DNA of 64,000 bases from Pseudomonadota bacterium (GTDB taxonomy: Bacteria; Pseudomonadota; Alphaproteobacteria; Rhizobiales; Xanthobacteraceae), in assembly GCA_023404675.1 (NCBI GenBank), contig JAEYAW010000030.1:186001-250000 (forward strand), read 5' to 3'. The notes under the pieces were generated by a model. That model worked only from the letters and a program-made list of their open reading frames with translations. It searched no databases and had not been told where the DNA came from. Positions 8,853 through 16,335 of this stretch are shown piece by piece. The first letter of the stretch is position 1. Each line of letters opens with the position of its first letter. The position numbers and the translations under genes are program-made.

Positions 8853-9551
8853 TTACGCACGGTCGGCATGCGCAGGCTTCGAAGTGCCGAACATGATGCG
8901 CCGCGCTTCGGCGTCCATCGGTGCGCGTTCCTGCTTGCCGACCTCAAGCCCTTTCTGCACCAGCGGCCTCGCCCGCACCAGCGCGAACCAGCGTTTCACG
9001 TTCGGGAATTCGTCGAGCGTCAGCCCCTGCGCCTTGTGCGTCATGATCCATGGAAAGCATGCCATGTCGGCGATCGAATAATCGCCCGCGACATAGTCGG
9101 AGGTCGCGAGCTGGCCGTCCAGCACGCCGTAAAGCCGTTTCGCCTCCCGCGTATAGCGCTCGATGGCGTACGGAATTTTCTCCGGGGCGTAGAGCAGGAA
9201 GTGGCCGTTCTGACCGAGCATCGGGCCGAGCCCGGCCATCTGCCACATCAGCCATTGCGTGACAGCCATCCGCCCGCGCAGATCCTGCGGCAGGAAGCGC
9301 CCGCTTTTCTCCGCGAGATAAAGCAGGATCGCGCCGCTCTCGAAGATCGACAGCGGCGGCCCGCCGTCAGCCGGCGCGTGATCAACGATGGCCGGCATCC
9401 GGCCGTTGGGGCTGAGCTTCAGATAGTCCGGCGTGTGCTGGTCACCCTTGCCGAGTTGCATCGGCTTCAGAGTGTAGGGCAGCCCGCACTCCTCCAGCAT
9501 GATGCTGATCTTCCAGCCGTTCGGGGTCGGCGCATAATGCAGGTCGATCAT
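8853..9551 (-). CDS. glutathione S-transferase
   Basis: A 232-residue GST with a thioredoxin-fold N-domain (MIDLHYAPTPNGWKISIMLE), the glutathione-contact region PNGRMPAIVDH followed by FESGAILLYLAEKSG, and an all-helical C-domain containing YSIADMACFPWI. The layout matches the YfcG/Ure2p-like class, whose members often have disulfide reductase activity. The start at 9551 follows AGGAA; a longer frame upstream is Arg-rich and unlikely to be coding. It precedes the HCCA isomerase by 61 bases on the same strand. Confidence 0.9.
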   Translation of the reverse strand: MIDLHYAPTPNGWKISIMLEECGLPYTLKPMQLGKGDQHTPDYLKLSPNGRMPAIVDHAPADGGPPLSIFESGAILLYLAEKSGRFLPQDLRGRMAVTQWLMWQMAGLGPMLGQNGHFLLYAPEKIPYAIERYTREAKRLYGVLDGQLATSDYVAGDYSIADMACFPWIMTHKAQGLTLDEFPNVKRWFALVRARPLVQKGLEVGKQERAPMDAEARRIMFGTSKPAHADRA

Positions 9552-9778
9552 CGGCGTTCCTCGCGATTTTGTGACCAGGCGTCCGGCTGCGCATGCGCTT
9601 CGCCGTCCCCGTGGCATCGTTGTTTTCGATCAAACGAATAGCGAGCCGGACCCGGCTTGTCACCCGCCGCGCCCGGCCGCCCCGCCCGCAGGCGTTGAAC
9701 CTTTCGGCGGCGGCACCGAACCTACCCATGGAACGAAACCCGATCAGCCGCATTGTCCGATTGGTCAGGAGAGAGCAC

Positions 9779-9958
9779 GTGCCCATCGTCCTTCGCCCCA
9801 TCACCGACCGGTCCGCACCGCGCGATGCGTGGCTGTGCGGTCTCGTGGCGGCTATGGAGGACGTGTCGGGCTTCAATACGCCCTGCCCGGACCAGTTGAT
9901 CGAGGCGGTACTGGACCAGCTTCGGCAGCCGACGCCGCAGAACCTGTCGATCCACTGA
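9779..9958 (+). CDS. small hypothetical protein
   Basis: A possible 59-residue protein starting with GTG at 9779, directly behind a good ribosome site (AGGAG). The product has a hydrophobic-acidic centre (WLCGLVAAMEDVSGFNTPCP) and a short helical segment DQLIEAVLDQLRQP. An ATG at 9728 would lengthen it but lacks a comparable ribosome site. No family is recognised. It lies divergent from the GST and 132 bases before another tiny ORF, so the two may form a small unknown unit. Confidence 0.4.
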   Translation: MPIVLRPITDRSAPRDAWLCGLVAAMEDVSGFNTPCPDQLIEAVLDQLRQPTPQNLSIH

Positions 9959-10090
9959 GGCTCATCGAAAGCCGCGTGTCAAAAGCCGCGTGCTATCACG
10001 TTCCCGCCGCAAAAGCGGCATGCGATATGCATAGTTTTTGGAAAAGATCGGCGCGTCGTGAAGTTCAATCCAGAAAGGATGGAGATGGCG

Positions 10091-10276
10091 ATGATGCGAG
10101 ACACGATGACGGTGCATGAAGCTCCCGGGATCGTTCCAGCACTCGGCAGGGAGCGCGATCGGATCAGCGACGACGAATGTCTGCGCCGTCTGGCTGCAGC
10201 CATCGAGAGCCACGACGACAGGCGCCTGCCGGAAGTGGCCTGGCTGCTGGGACGTCTGACGGCCCCGATCGAGTAG
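10091..10276 (+). CDS. small hypothetical protein
   Basis: A possible 61-residue soluble, acidic-helical protein. AAGGATGGAG lies just upstream and favours the ATG at 10091 (or 10094). The C-terminal half, DECLRRLAAAIESHDDRRLP, predicts as amphipathic helices and ends in EVAWLLGRLTAPIE. No homologous family is known to me. The ORF is convergent with dadA. Coding status rests on the ribosome site and composition alone. Confidence 0.45.
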   Translation: MMRDTMTVHEAPGIVPALGRERDRISDDECLRRLAAAIESHDDRRLPEVAWLLGRLTAPIE

Positions 10277-10343
10277 TCCAGCTATCGAGTCATTCTGCTT
10301 CGGCACGAAGTCCGGTCTTCGTCGCACGAAGGGAAACGGAACG

Positions 10344-10366
10344 GGGAGCACCGCCGCGATGCTCCC
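10344..10366 (-). terminator. possible terminator hairpin after dadA
   Basis: A 7-bp perfect stem, GGGAGCA / TGCTCCC, with a nine-base loop lies 31 bases past the dadA stop. There is no strong T-run, so the call is tentative. Confidence 0.35.
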
Positions 10367-10396
10367 TGCTCCTGCGATGTCAGAGCATTTGATTGC

Positions 10397-11662
10397 TCAG
10401 GCCGCGCGAAGATCCGGCGCCGACGAGAGCAGTTGAACCGGCTCCATCTCGCTGGCGATCCTGTCGGCGACGATTTGCGCGGTCGCAGCGGACAGCGTCC
10501 AGCCGAGATGGCCGTGTCCGGTGTTGTAAAACACGCCGAGCCGCTTGCCGCGCCCAACCCGGGGCAGCATGTTGGGCATCATGGGCCTCAGCCCGCTCCA
10601 CGGCACCACGCGATCCGTGGCGATGCCGGGAAACAGATCACGGGTCCACGCGATCAGCGGCCGCACGCGGTCGTCGCGGATGTCGCGATTGGTGCCGTTG
10701 AATTCGGCCGTTCCCGCCACGCGAAAACGATCGCGCCCCAGACGGCTGGTGACGATCTTGGCCGCGTCGTCGAGCAGGCTCACGGTCGGCGCGGCGTTCT
10801 GGCTGGCCTCATCCGGCATGTTGACCGTGATCGAATAGCCCTTCACCGGATAGATGTTGACGCGGTCGCCGAGCATCGCCGCAAAGTCACGGCTGGCGAC
10901 GCCGGCGCAGACGACGACGGCGTCGGCCGCCAGCGTGTGACGCTCGCCCGCTCCCGATGTCCACGTGATGCGATGACTGTTGCCGTCCTGCGTGATGGCT
11001 TCCACGGTCGCGTCATGAATGAAGTTTGCTCCGCGCCGCATGCAGGCCTGCGCCAGACCGCGCGTGAACTTGTGGATGTCGCCGGTGGAATCCGACGGCG
11101 TGAAGAAGCCGCCGTGGAAATCGCCATGCAACGTGGGCTCGATGCCACGCATCTCCTCCCGCGTCACCGCGAAGCGATCCAGCCCGCCTTCCCTGAGCAG
11201 GTCGTTGACCTTCGCGGCCTTCTCGAAGCCCGCGCGGTCGCGATAGACGTGCAGGATGCCGCGCTGTTCGAGATCGAACGCGATCCCTTCCCGCTCGGCG
11301 ATGGAGAACAGATGCTCGCGCGCAGCGATGGCGAGGCGCACGGTCTCGATGGTGTTGCTGCGGTAGTTCAGGATTTGCCCCGCGAACTCGGCCATCCACG
11401 AATACTTGTGCCAGCCGGGACGCGGATTCATCAGGAGCGGGGCGTCGGCGCGCAGCATCCAGCGCAGCCCCTGCATGATGGTGGACAGCTTGTTCCAGAC
11501 CTCGGCGTTGCTGGCGGACAACTGGCCGCCATTGGCGAACGAGGTCTCCATTCCGGCGTAGCGATGGCGGTCGAGCACGGTGACGCGGTAGCCGCGTTCA
11601 ATCAGGGCATGGGCGGTCGTCACGCCGGTGATACCGGCGCCAATGATGGCGATATGGGTCAT
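10397..11662 (-). CDS. dadA: D-amino-acid dehydrogenase, DadA-type FAD oxidoreductase
   Basis: A 421-residue flavoprotein of the DAO/DadA family. The N-terminal FAD motif GAGITG is at residues 8-13, followed by ETSFANGGQLSASNAEVW, which is diagnostic for DadA small-subunit type dehydrogenases, and the C-terminal FAD loop reads YNTGHGHLGWTLS. It would oxidatively deaminate D-amino acids to keto acids and pass electrons to the respiratory chain at the membrane surface. A tandem glycine riboswitch lies immediately upstream, so control by glycine is likely; this makes glycine or a related amine a plausible substrate, as in glycine/sarcosine oxidases. The family cannot be separated further by eye. 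Confidence 0.88.
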   Translation of the reverse strand: MTHIAIIGAGITGVTTAHALIERGYRVTVLDRHRYAGMETSFANGGQLSASNAEVWNKLSTIMQGLRWMLRADAPLLMNPRPGWHKYSWMAEFAGQILNYRSNTIETVRLAIAAREHLFSIAEREGIAFDLEQRGILHVYRDRAGFEKAAKVNDLLREGGLDRFAVTREEMRGIEPTLHGDFHGGFFTPSDSTGDIHKFTRGLAQACMRRGANFIHDATVEAITQDGNSHRITWTSGAGERHTLAADAVVVCAGVASRDFAAMLGDRVNIYPVKGYSITVNMPDEASQNAAPTVSLLDDAAKIVTSRLGRDRFRVAGTAEFNGTNRDIRDDRVRPLIAWTRDLFPGIATDRVVPWSGLRPMMPNMLPRVGRGKRLGVFYNTGHGHLGWTLSAATAQIVADRIASEMEPVQLLSSAPDLRAA

Positions 11663-11721
11663 GAGATCAGGTCTCCGTCAGACAGGTTGCGTTCAGCCGG
11701 CTCATCACCAGCGCGACGCCC

Positions 11722-11905
11722 CATCTGTCCCGGTTGCCTGAGAGCTTGGTCCGGCCGCATGCAGCCAGACGTCCCCTTCGGCGGATACCGCGAGCGGTAT
11801 CTCTCTCCAGATTGCCAGACGCTACGGTTCTCGGTGCCTGAGAGTTTCCGGGGCGGTTGCTCCGTCGGCGTCGGGGTTTTGAAGTCCCGAACTCTCCCGC
11901 AGCGT
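11722..11905 (-). promoter_or_regulatory. tandem glycine riboswitch
   Basis: Read on the minus strand, two gcvT-type aptamers follow each other. The first has GCGGGAGAGTTCG, the core CGCCGACGGAGCAACC and the closing GGAAACTCTCAGGCACC. The second has CTGGAGAGAGA, the core CCGCCGAAGGGG and AAGCTCTCAGGCAACC. Both show the conserved GGAGAG, GCCGA(A/C)GG and CTCTCAGGCA(A/C) elements. The short linker between aptamers is typical of cooperative glycine riboswitches. The expression platform is the roughly 60-base stretch before the dadA ATG, where the GGAGA ribosome site can pair weakly with an upstream GTCT. Whether glycine turns dadA on or off cannot be read directly. Confidence 0.93.
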
Positions 11906-11923
11906 CTTAGTCGGCAGAACTAT

Positions 11924-11950
11924 ATTATATCATCCCGCACCGTTCGGCAA
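11924..11950 (-). promoter_or_regulatory. likely promoter of the riboswitch-dadA transcript
   Basis: On the minus strand a perfect -10 hexamer TATAAT (11929-11924) stands 15 bases from TTGCCG (11950-11945), placing transcription start about 15 bases before the first aptamer. The short spacer lowers certainty. Confidence 0.5.
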
Positions 11951-12046
11951 GGCGGCCACGTGGCCGCCGCTGTCCGGGCAATTGCGCGACACTCCCCCGC
12001 CTCTTAAAGAGGGCGCGGTCGCACCGCTGCCGAAGGAAGTCGCCCC

Positions 12047-12844
12047 GTGCTTGTCATCTCGATTCAGAGCCAGGTGGTTCACGGCCACGTGGGCAACAGC
12101 GCCGCCGTCTATCCGATGCAGGCGCATGGCATCACCGTCGCGGCGGTTCCCACCACCCTGCTCTCGAACCATCCGCGCTATCCGACGGTGCACGGACGCG
12201 TGCTCGACGCCGGGATGGTGGCTGAACTGCTGCTGGGCGTCGAGGAACGGGGGCTGATCCAGCAGGCGAAGGTGCTGCTCACCGGCTATCTCGGCTCGCC
12301 GGCGGTTGCGGCCGTGGTGGCGGACTTCGTCGAGCGCGCGAAGCGGCTCAATCCGGATCTGATCTATCTCTGCGATCCGGTGATGGGCGACGACGACAGT
12401 GGTCTTTTCGTCGCGGCCGAATTGCCGCCGCTGTTTCGGGAGCGACTGATTCCGCAGGCCTCGGTGATCACGCCGAACCAGTTCGAACTCGCACATGTCG
12501 CCGGGCATCCGCTGCGCGACATGGACAGACTGCTGGCGGCGGCGTCATCGCTCGCACAGAGCGGTAGTCCGGCCGTCCTCGTCACCGGCTGCACGCTCAC
12601 CGATACCGCTGCGGGACGGATCGAGACGATCCTGTGCGATCCGAATGCGCCGAAGCGCATCGGCACCCCGCGCCTGCCGATCCGCCCCTGCGGCACCGGC
12701 GATCTGCTGGCGGGGCTCGTCTCCGCGCATCTGGCGCGCGGGCTGGATCTGGCGGCGGCGGCCGAGCAAGCCGTCGCCGAAGTGTTTTCCGTGCTCCAGC
12801 GCACGCAAGAAGCCGGCACCGAGGAGATGCAGCTGATCGGCTGA
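12047..12844 (+). CDS. pdxY: pyridoxal kinase PdxY
   Basis: A 265-residue ribokinase-superfamily enzyme that phosphorylates pyridoxal with ATP in the vitamin B6 salvage pathway. Diagnostic pieces are the N-terminal SIQSQVVHGHVGNSAAVYPM, the central CDPVMGD, the ITPNQFELAHVAG segment and the anion-hole motif CGTGDLLAG with the catalytic Asp. The GTG at 12047 gives the standard family N-terminus. Its product, pyridoxal phosphate, is the cofactor for glycine and other amino-acid enzymes, but no operon link to the divergent dadA is implied. It is convergent with bioB. Confidence 0.93.
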   Translation: MLVISIQSQVVHGHVGNSAAVYPMQAHGITVAAVPTTLLSNHPRYPTVHGRVLDAGMVAELLLGVEERGLIQQAKVLLTGYLGSPAVAAVVADFVERAKRLNPDLIYLCDPVMGDDDSGLFVAAELPPLFRERLIPQASVITPNQFELAHVAGHPLRDMDRLLAAASSLAQSGSPAVLVTGCTLTDTAAGRIETILCDPNAPKRIGTPRLPIRPCGTGDLLAGLVSAHLARGLDLAAAAEQAVAEVFSVLQRTQEAGTEEMQLIG

Positions 12845-12908
12845 CCTCACGTGTGCGCTGGAGCGCAGCGCAATCCGGGGTTCGCGCCGCAGGTCATGCG
12901 GCTATAGC

Positions 12909-13952
12909 TCAGGACGCCCGAACGGCATCTCCGCAGCCGCATGTGCGCTCGTCCTCGTCGTCGAGCCGCGCCATGCGGATGCCGAGCTTGCCGAGCAGCG
13001 CGGCGTCCTTGTCGCGCTGCGGGTTGCCGGTGGTGAGCAGTACGTCGCCGGTGAAAATCGAGTTCGCGCCCGCGAGGAAGCACAGCGTCTGAAACTCGTC
13101 GCTCATGGCATGACGCCCCGCCGACAGCCGCACCACGCTCGCCGGCATCAGGATGCGCGCCAGCGCCACCAGACGAACGAACGCGATCGGATCGATCGGC
13201 CCGCCTTTGTCCATCACCGGCGTGCCCTTGATCTCGTTCCACATGTTGATCGGAACGCTCTCGGGATGCTTGTCGAGATTTGCGAGCAGCACCAGCATGC
13301 CGATACGGTCCTGCACCGTCTCGCCCATGCCGACGATGCCGCCGCAGCACACCTTGATGCCGCCCGCCTGCACGTGGGCGAGCGTCTCCAGCCGGTCATC
13401 CATGGTGCGCGTGGTGATGATGCTTGGATAGAATTCGCGCGAGGTATCGACGTTGTGGTTGTAGTAGTCGAGGCCCGCCGCACCGAGACGGCTCACCTGA
13501 TCCGGGGTCAGCATGCCGAGCGTCACACAGGTCTCCATGCCGAGCGCACGCACGCCCGCGATCATGTCGCACACCTTGTCGAGATCGCGATCCTTGGGGC
13601 TGCGCCAGGCCGCGCCCATGCAGAAGCGGGTCGCCCCGCCCTCTTTCGCGCGGCGCGCCTGCGCGAGCACCTGCTCGACCTCCATCAGCTTCGAGGCCTT
13701 GACGCCGGTGTCATATTTGGCGCTCTGCGAGCAGTAGCCGCAGTCCTCCGGACAACCGCCGGTCTTGATGCTCAGCAGGCTCGCGGTCTCGATCTCGGTC
13801 GGATCGAAATGCTGGCGGTGCACCGTCTGCGCCCGGAACATCAGCTCCGGCAACGGCAGATCATAGATCGCCTGCGCCTCGGCCGCGCTCCAGTCGGAGC
13901 GGAGCGCACCGGGCACGAAGGACGGCGCGGAAGCATGAATGCCGATGCTCAT
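12909..13952 (-). CDS. bioB: biotin synthase BioB
   Basis: A 347-residue radical-SAM enzyme that inserts sulfur into dethiobiotin to make biotin. The [4Fe-4S]-binding CxxxCxxC is present at Cys67, Cys71 and Cys74 (GGCPEDCGYCSQS), and further conserved regions include YYNHNVDTS, CCGGIVGMGE and the late RLSAGR. The start at 13952 overlaps the bioY stop in an ATGA arrangement, indicating translational coupling. No other bio genes (bioA, D or F) are in this window, so here transport and the last synthetic step are paired. Regulation by BioR through sites before bioY is likely. Confidence 0.96.
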   Translation of the reverse strand: MSIGIHASAPSFVPGALRSDWSAAEAQAIYDLPLPELMFRAQTVHRQHFDPTEIETASLLSIKTGGCPEDCGYCSQSAKYDTGVKASKLMEVEQVLAQARRAKEGGATRFCMGAAWRSPKDRDLDKVCDMIAGVRALGMETCVTLGMLTPDQVSRLGAAGLDYYNHNVDTSREFYPSIITTRTMDDRLETLAHVQAGGIKVCCGGIVGMGETVQDRIGMLVLLANLDKHPESVPINMWNEIKGTPVMDKGGPIDPIAFVRLVALARILMPASVVRLSAGRHAMSDEFQTLCFLAGANSIFTGDVLLTTGNPQRDKDAALLGKLGIRMARLDDEDERTCGCGDAVRAS

Positions 13953-14512
13953 CGGGCGTCCCTCCCCAGCCAGCGCGCTGGAACGAAGGACGCGCCAAAG
14001 GCGACAACCGCGATCTTGAACAGGTCGCCGAGCACGAACGGATAAAGACCGAGCATCAGCAGCTTGTCGGCCGGAGCGTAGAGTGCAAGCCAAGCCAGTC
14101 CCGCCGCGTAAACGACCGCGAGGCCGGCCAGCATCGCGCCGAAGCGGCCGAGCACGCCGCGCGACTGCGCCAGCGTGCCGGTGAGCCAGCTCGCCATCAG
14201 GTAGCCGACGAGATAGCCGCCGGTCGGGCCAGCCATATAGGCAAGGCCGACGCCGCGCTCCGGCGAGCCGGAGAACACCGGCAGCCCTGCCGCGCCGAGC
14301 GCGAGATAGCCAAGAAACGTCGCGACCGCGAAACGCGGGCCGCCGGCCACCGCGATCATCATCACCGCCAGCGTGTGAAGGGTCATCGGAACCGGCCAGA
14401 ACGGCACCTGCACCTTGGCGGAGAACGTGATGAGGGCGATCCCCGCGACGAAGGCGAGGATGGTCCAGCCCGAGACCCGTGAGGTCAGGCTGCGAAGGGC
14501 GGCGGCAGTCAT
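13949..14512 (-). CDS. bioY: biotin transporter substrate-binding subunit BioY
   Basis: A 187-residue integral membrane S-component of ECF-type biotin transport, with about six hydrophobic segments. Family landmarks are SAKVQVPFWPVPMTLHTLAV near the N-terminus and GPTGGYLVGYLMASW in the middle. Neither bioM nor bioN is adjacent, so it may act alone or with components encoded elsewhere. Its stop overlaps the bioB start by four bases. Two BioR-like palindromes sit within 55 bases upstream of the ATG. Confidence 0.94.
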   Translation of the reverse strand: MTAAALRSLTSRVSGWTILAFVAGIALITFSAKVQVPFWPVPMTLHTLAVMMIAVAGGPRFAVATFLGYLALGAAGLPVFSGSPERGVGLAYMAGPTGGYLVGYLMASWLTGTLAQSRGVLGRFGAMLAGLAVVYAAGLAWLALYAPADKLLMLGLYPFVLGDLFKIAVVAFGASFVPARWLGRDAR

Positions 14513-14532
14513 GTCGGCTCCTTGGATTTTAA

Positions 14533-14561
14533 TTATAGATAATTATTTTCAGTATCTATAA
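14533..14561 (-). promoter_or_regulatory. paired BioR operators upstream of bioY-bioB
   Basis: TTATAGATAA at 14533-14542 is a perfect match to the published alphaproteobacterial BioR signal TTATMKATAA, and GTATCTATAA at 14552-14561 is a near match. A weaker TTATAGATTT lies at 14596-14605. They lie between bioR and bioY, where repression of bioYB would be exerted when biotin is plentiful. Assignment to BioR is inferred from the adjacent gene and consensus. Confidence 0.85.
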
Positions 14562-14607
14562 TAAATCCACAAAGCCGCGCGATCCGCAACCCCGTTTATA
14601 GATTTTG

Positions 14608-15276
14608 TCAGCCCACGATCGCGAAGGCGTCCCGCACGCCGCCTCCGGCCGACGGGACCGGGCGCCTGCCGATCCACTGCACATGCTTCGCCAGCGTGGC
14701 GCAGGCCATGTCAGTCTGCCCCTTGCGCAGGGCCGCGAGAATGACGCGGTGATCGTGATCGGTCCGCGCCTCCCAGTCCGACTTCCAGGCCACGAACAGG
14801 AATCGCGCGCTGGCGGCATGGAGATCGTCGATGGTCGCGAGCAGGCGCGGCATGGCGCAGGGAGTCAGGATCAGCCGGTGGAAGCGGCGGTTCGCCTCCT
14901 CCCATGAGCGCACATTGCGGGAATTGTCGCCGGCCCGCGTCGCCTCCTCCGCCGCATCGAGGATCGCGGGCGTCATGTGAGGCGCGGCGTGCCGCAAAGC
15001 CAGCCCCTCCAGCGCCGCGCGCATTTCCGCCACCTCCTTCACCTCCGCGAGGTTGAAGGACGCCACCCGCACGCCGCGGCGCGGCTCACTGACCGCAAGA
15101 CCCTGCGCCTCCAGCCGCCGGAACGCTTCCCGCACCGGCACATGGCTGGCACCGAACTCCTCGGCGATATGGTCCTGACGCAGCCGCGCGCCGGGCTCGA
15201 TCTCGCCCGCAATGATGCGCTCGGCCAGCGTCCGGCTGATACGAACCGCCAGGGTGTCTTCCGTCTGTGTTGCCAT
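14608..15276 (-). CDS. bioR: GntR-family biotin regulator BioR
   Basis: A 222-residue GntR/FCD regulator. The N-terminal winged helix contains IIAGEIEPGARLRQDHIAEE and HVPVREAFRRLEAQGL, and the C-terminal FCD domain has the typical acidic and His residues (ANRRFHRLILTPC). In alphaproteobacteria, BioR of this size represses biotin genes. Three facts support that identity here: it directly precedes bioY-bioB, consensus BioR sites lie between them, and a further partial site lies before its own ATG. The start at 15276 (MATQTE) gives the usual N-terminus. Confidence 0.9.
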   Translation of the reverse strand: MATQTEDTLAVRISRTLAERIIAGEIEPGARLRQDHIAEEFGASHVPVREAFRRLEAQGLAVSEPRRGVRVASFNLAEVKEVAEMRAALEGLALRHAAPHMTPAILDAAEEATRAGDNSRNVRSWEEANRRFHRLILTPCAMPRLLATIDDLHAASARFLFVAWKSDWEARTDHDHRVILAALRKGQTDMACATLAKHVQWIGRRPVPSAGGGVRDAFAIVG

Positions 15277-15280
15277 GAAG

Positions 15281-15292
15281 AATAGATAATTC
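15281..15292 (-). promoter_or_regulatory. BioR-like site before bioR (possible autoregulation)
   Basis: On the minus strand the sequence ATTATCTATT matches most of the BioR signal and lies only four bases before the bioR start codon, overlapping the ribosome-binding region. Repression of its own synthesis is likely but not shown. Confidence 0.6.
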
Positions 15293-15344
15293 GAATGCGA
15301 AGCGTTGTCAGCCGGCGCAGCCATCGCGCCTCCGACCGGGCAAG

Positions 15345-15378
15345 AATTTATACTTAGGTATTTACCTAAGTATAAATT
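15345..15378 (+). promoter_or_regulatory. 34-bp perfect palindrome, probable ArsR operator
   Basis: Two perfect 16-base arms, AATTTATACTTAGGTA and its complement, are separated by only TT. The core TTAGGTATTTACCTAA is AT-rich and stands out from its surroundings. It lies 40 bases before the ArsR-type gene, a typical position for an autoregulatory operator that also overlaps the promoter. Confidence 0.8.
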
Positions 15379-15418
15379 TGCCCCAGGATGCCGCCGCTCG
15401 GAAGATCAGGATCAACCC

Positions 15419-15772
15419 ATGGCGCTTCAGACCGCGACAGCCTCGTCCACCGTCGACGGAATTTTCCGGGCGCTGTCCGATCCGACGCGGCGCGACGTGA
15501 TCGCGCGGCTGAGCGTCCGACAGGCCTCGGTCAGCGAACTCGCCGCGCCTTACAGGATGGCGCTGCCCTCGTTCGTCGAACATCTGAGGATTCTGGAAGC
15601 CAGCGGCCTCGTGCAGTCCCGCAAGACCGGGCGCGTGCGCACCTACCAGCTGGCGCCGGAACGCCTGAAGCTTGCGGAAGACTGGCTCGGCCAGCAGCGC
15701 ACATTGTGGGAGCGGCGCCTCGACCGGCTCGACAGCTATCTCAAAACCATGAAGGAGGAGGACAACGAATGA
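15419..15772 (+). CDS. ArsR-family winged-helix transcriptional regulator
   Basis: A 117-residue regulator with the ArsR winged helix: GIFRALSDPTRRDVIARLS opens the domain and ALPSFVEHLRILEASGLVQS is the recognition region, followed by the wing TGRVRTYQL. No metal-binding ELCVCDL cysteines are present, so it belongs to the non-metal group usually paired with SRPBCC/AHSA1 proteins. Its stop overlaps the next start as ATGA. The 34-bp palindrome just upstream is the likely operator for autorepression. Confidence 0.9.
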   Translation: MALQTATASSTVDGIFRALSDPTRRDVIARLSVRQASVSELAAPYRMALPSFVEHLRILEASGLVQSRKTGRVRTYQLAPERLKLAEDWLGQQRTLWERRLDRLDSYLKTMKEEDNE

Positions 15773-16266
15773 GCCAATCCGTCATCAGGATCGACCCCGC
15801 GCTCGATCTCGTACTCGAACGGGACGTCGACGTTCCCGTCGAACTGGTCTGGAAAGCGTGGACCACGCCGAAACACCTGCGCGAATGGTTCGTGCCGAAG
15901 CCGTGGAGCGTGACGGCCTGCGAAATCGACCTGCGCCCCGGCGGAATCTTCAGCACCACGATGCGCTCGCCCGAGGGGCAGGAGTTTCCGAATATCGGCT
16001 GCTATCTGGAAGTGATTCCCAACCAGCGGCTGATCTTCACCGACACGCTGCTGCCGGGCTACCGCCCCTCGCCCAAGCCGTTCTTCACCGCCGTTCTCGA
16101 ACTGACGCGACAAGGCTCGGGCACGCACTACAGGGCGATTGCGGTGCACGGCAAGGAGACGCGCAAGAACCACGAGGAGATGGGTTTTCACGACGGCTGG
16201 GGCACCGTCCTCACGCAGCTGGTCGCCTATATCAAGGCGAACAGCGCCGCGATGCAGGCTCGATGA
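15769..16266 (+). CDS. SRPBCC / AHSA1-family ligand-binding protein
   Basis: A 165-residue START-like protein. Characteristic features are VELVWKAWTTPKHLREWF near the N-terminus, DLRPGGIFSTTM in the centre and a C-terminal helix starting HDGWGTVLTQLVAYI. Members of this family form a hydrophobic cavity, but the ligands of the ArsR-linked group are mostly unknown. The four-base overlap with the regulator implies translational coupling. A strong terminator begins right at its stop codon. Confidence 0.9.
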   Translation: MSQSVIRIDPALDLVLERDVDVPVELVWKAWTTPKHLREWFVPKPWSVTACEIDLRPGGIFSTTMRSPEGQEFPNIGCYLEVIPNQRLIFTDTLLPGYRPSPKPFFTAVLELTRQGSGTHYRAIAVHGKETRKNHEEMGFHDGWGTVLTQLVAYIKANSAAMQAR

Positions 16267-16298
16267 AAAATGCCGGCGCAGATTGCGCCGGCATTTTT
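16266..16298. terminator. bidirectional intrinsic terminator
   Basis: A 15-base stem with A-tract on one side and T-tract on the other (AAAAATGCCGGCGCA / TGCGCCGGCATTTTT) and a three-base loop. It lies between the convergent SRPBCC and hydrolase genes and should stop transcription from both sides. Confidence 0.9.
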
Positions 16299-16335
16299 TG
16301 TTCAGGACCAACCGCGTTACGAGCGGCGTGCCGCC

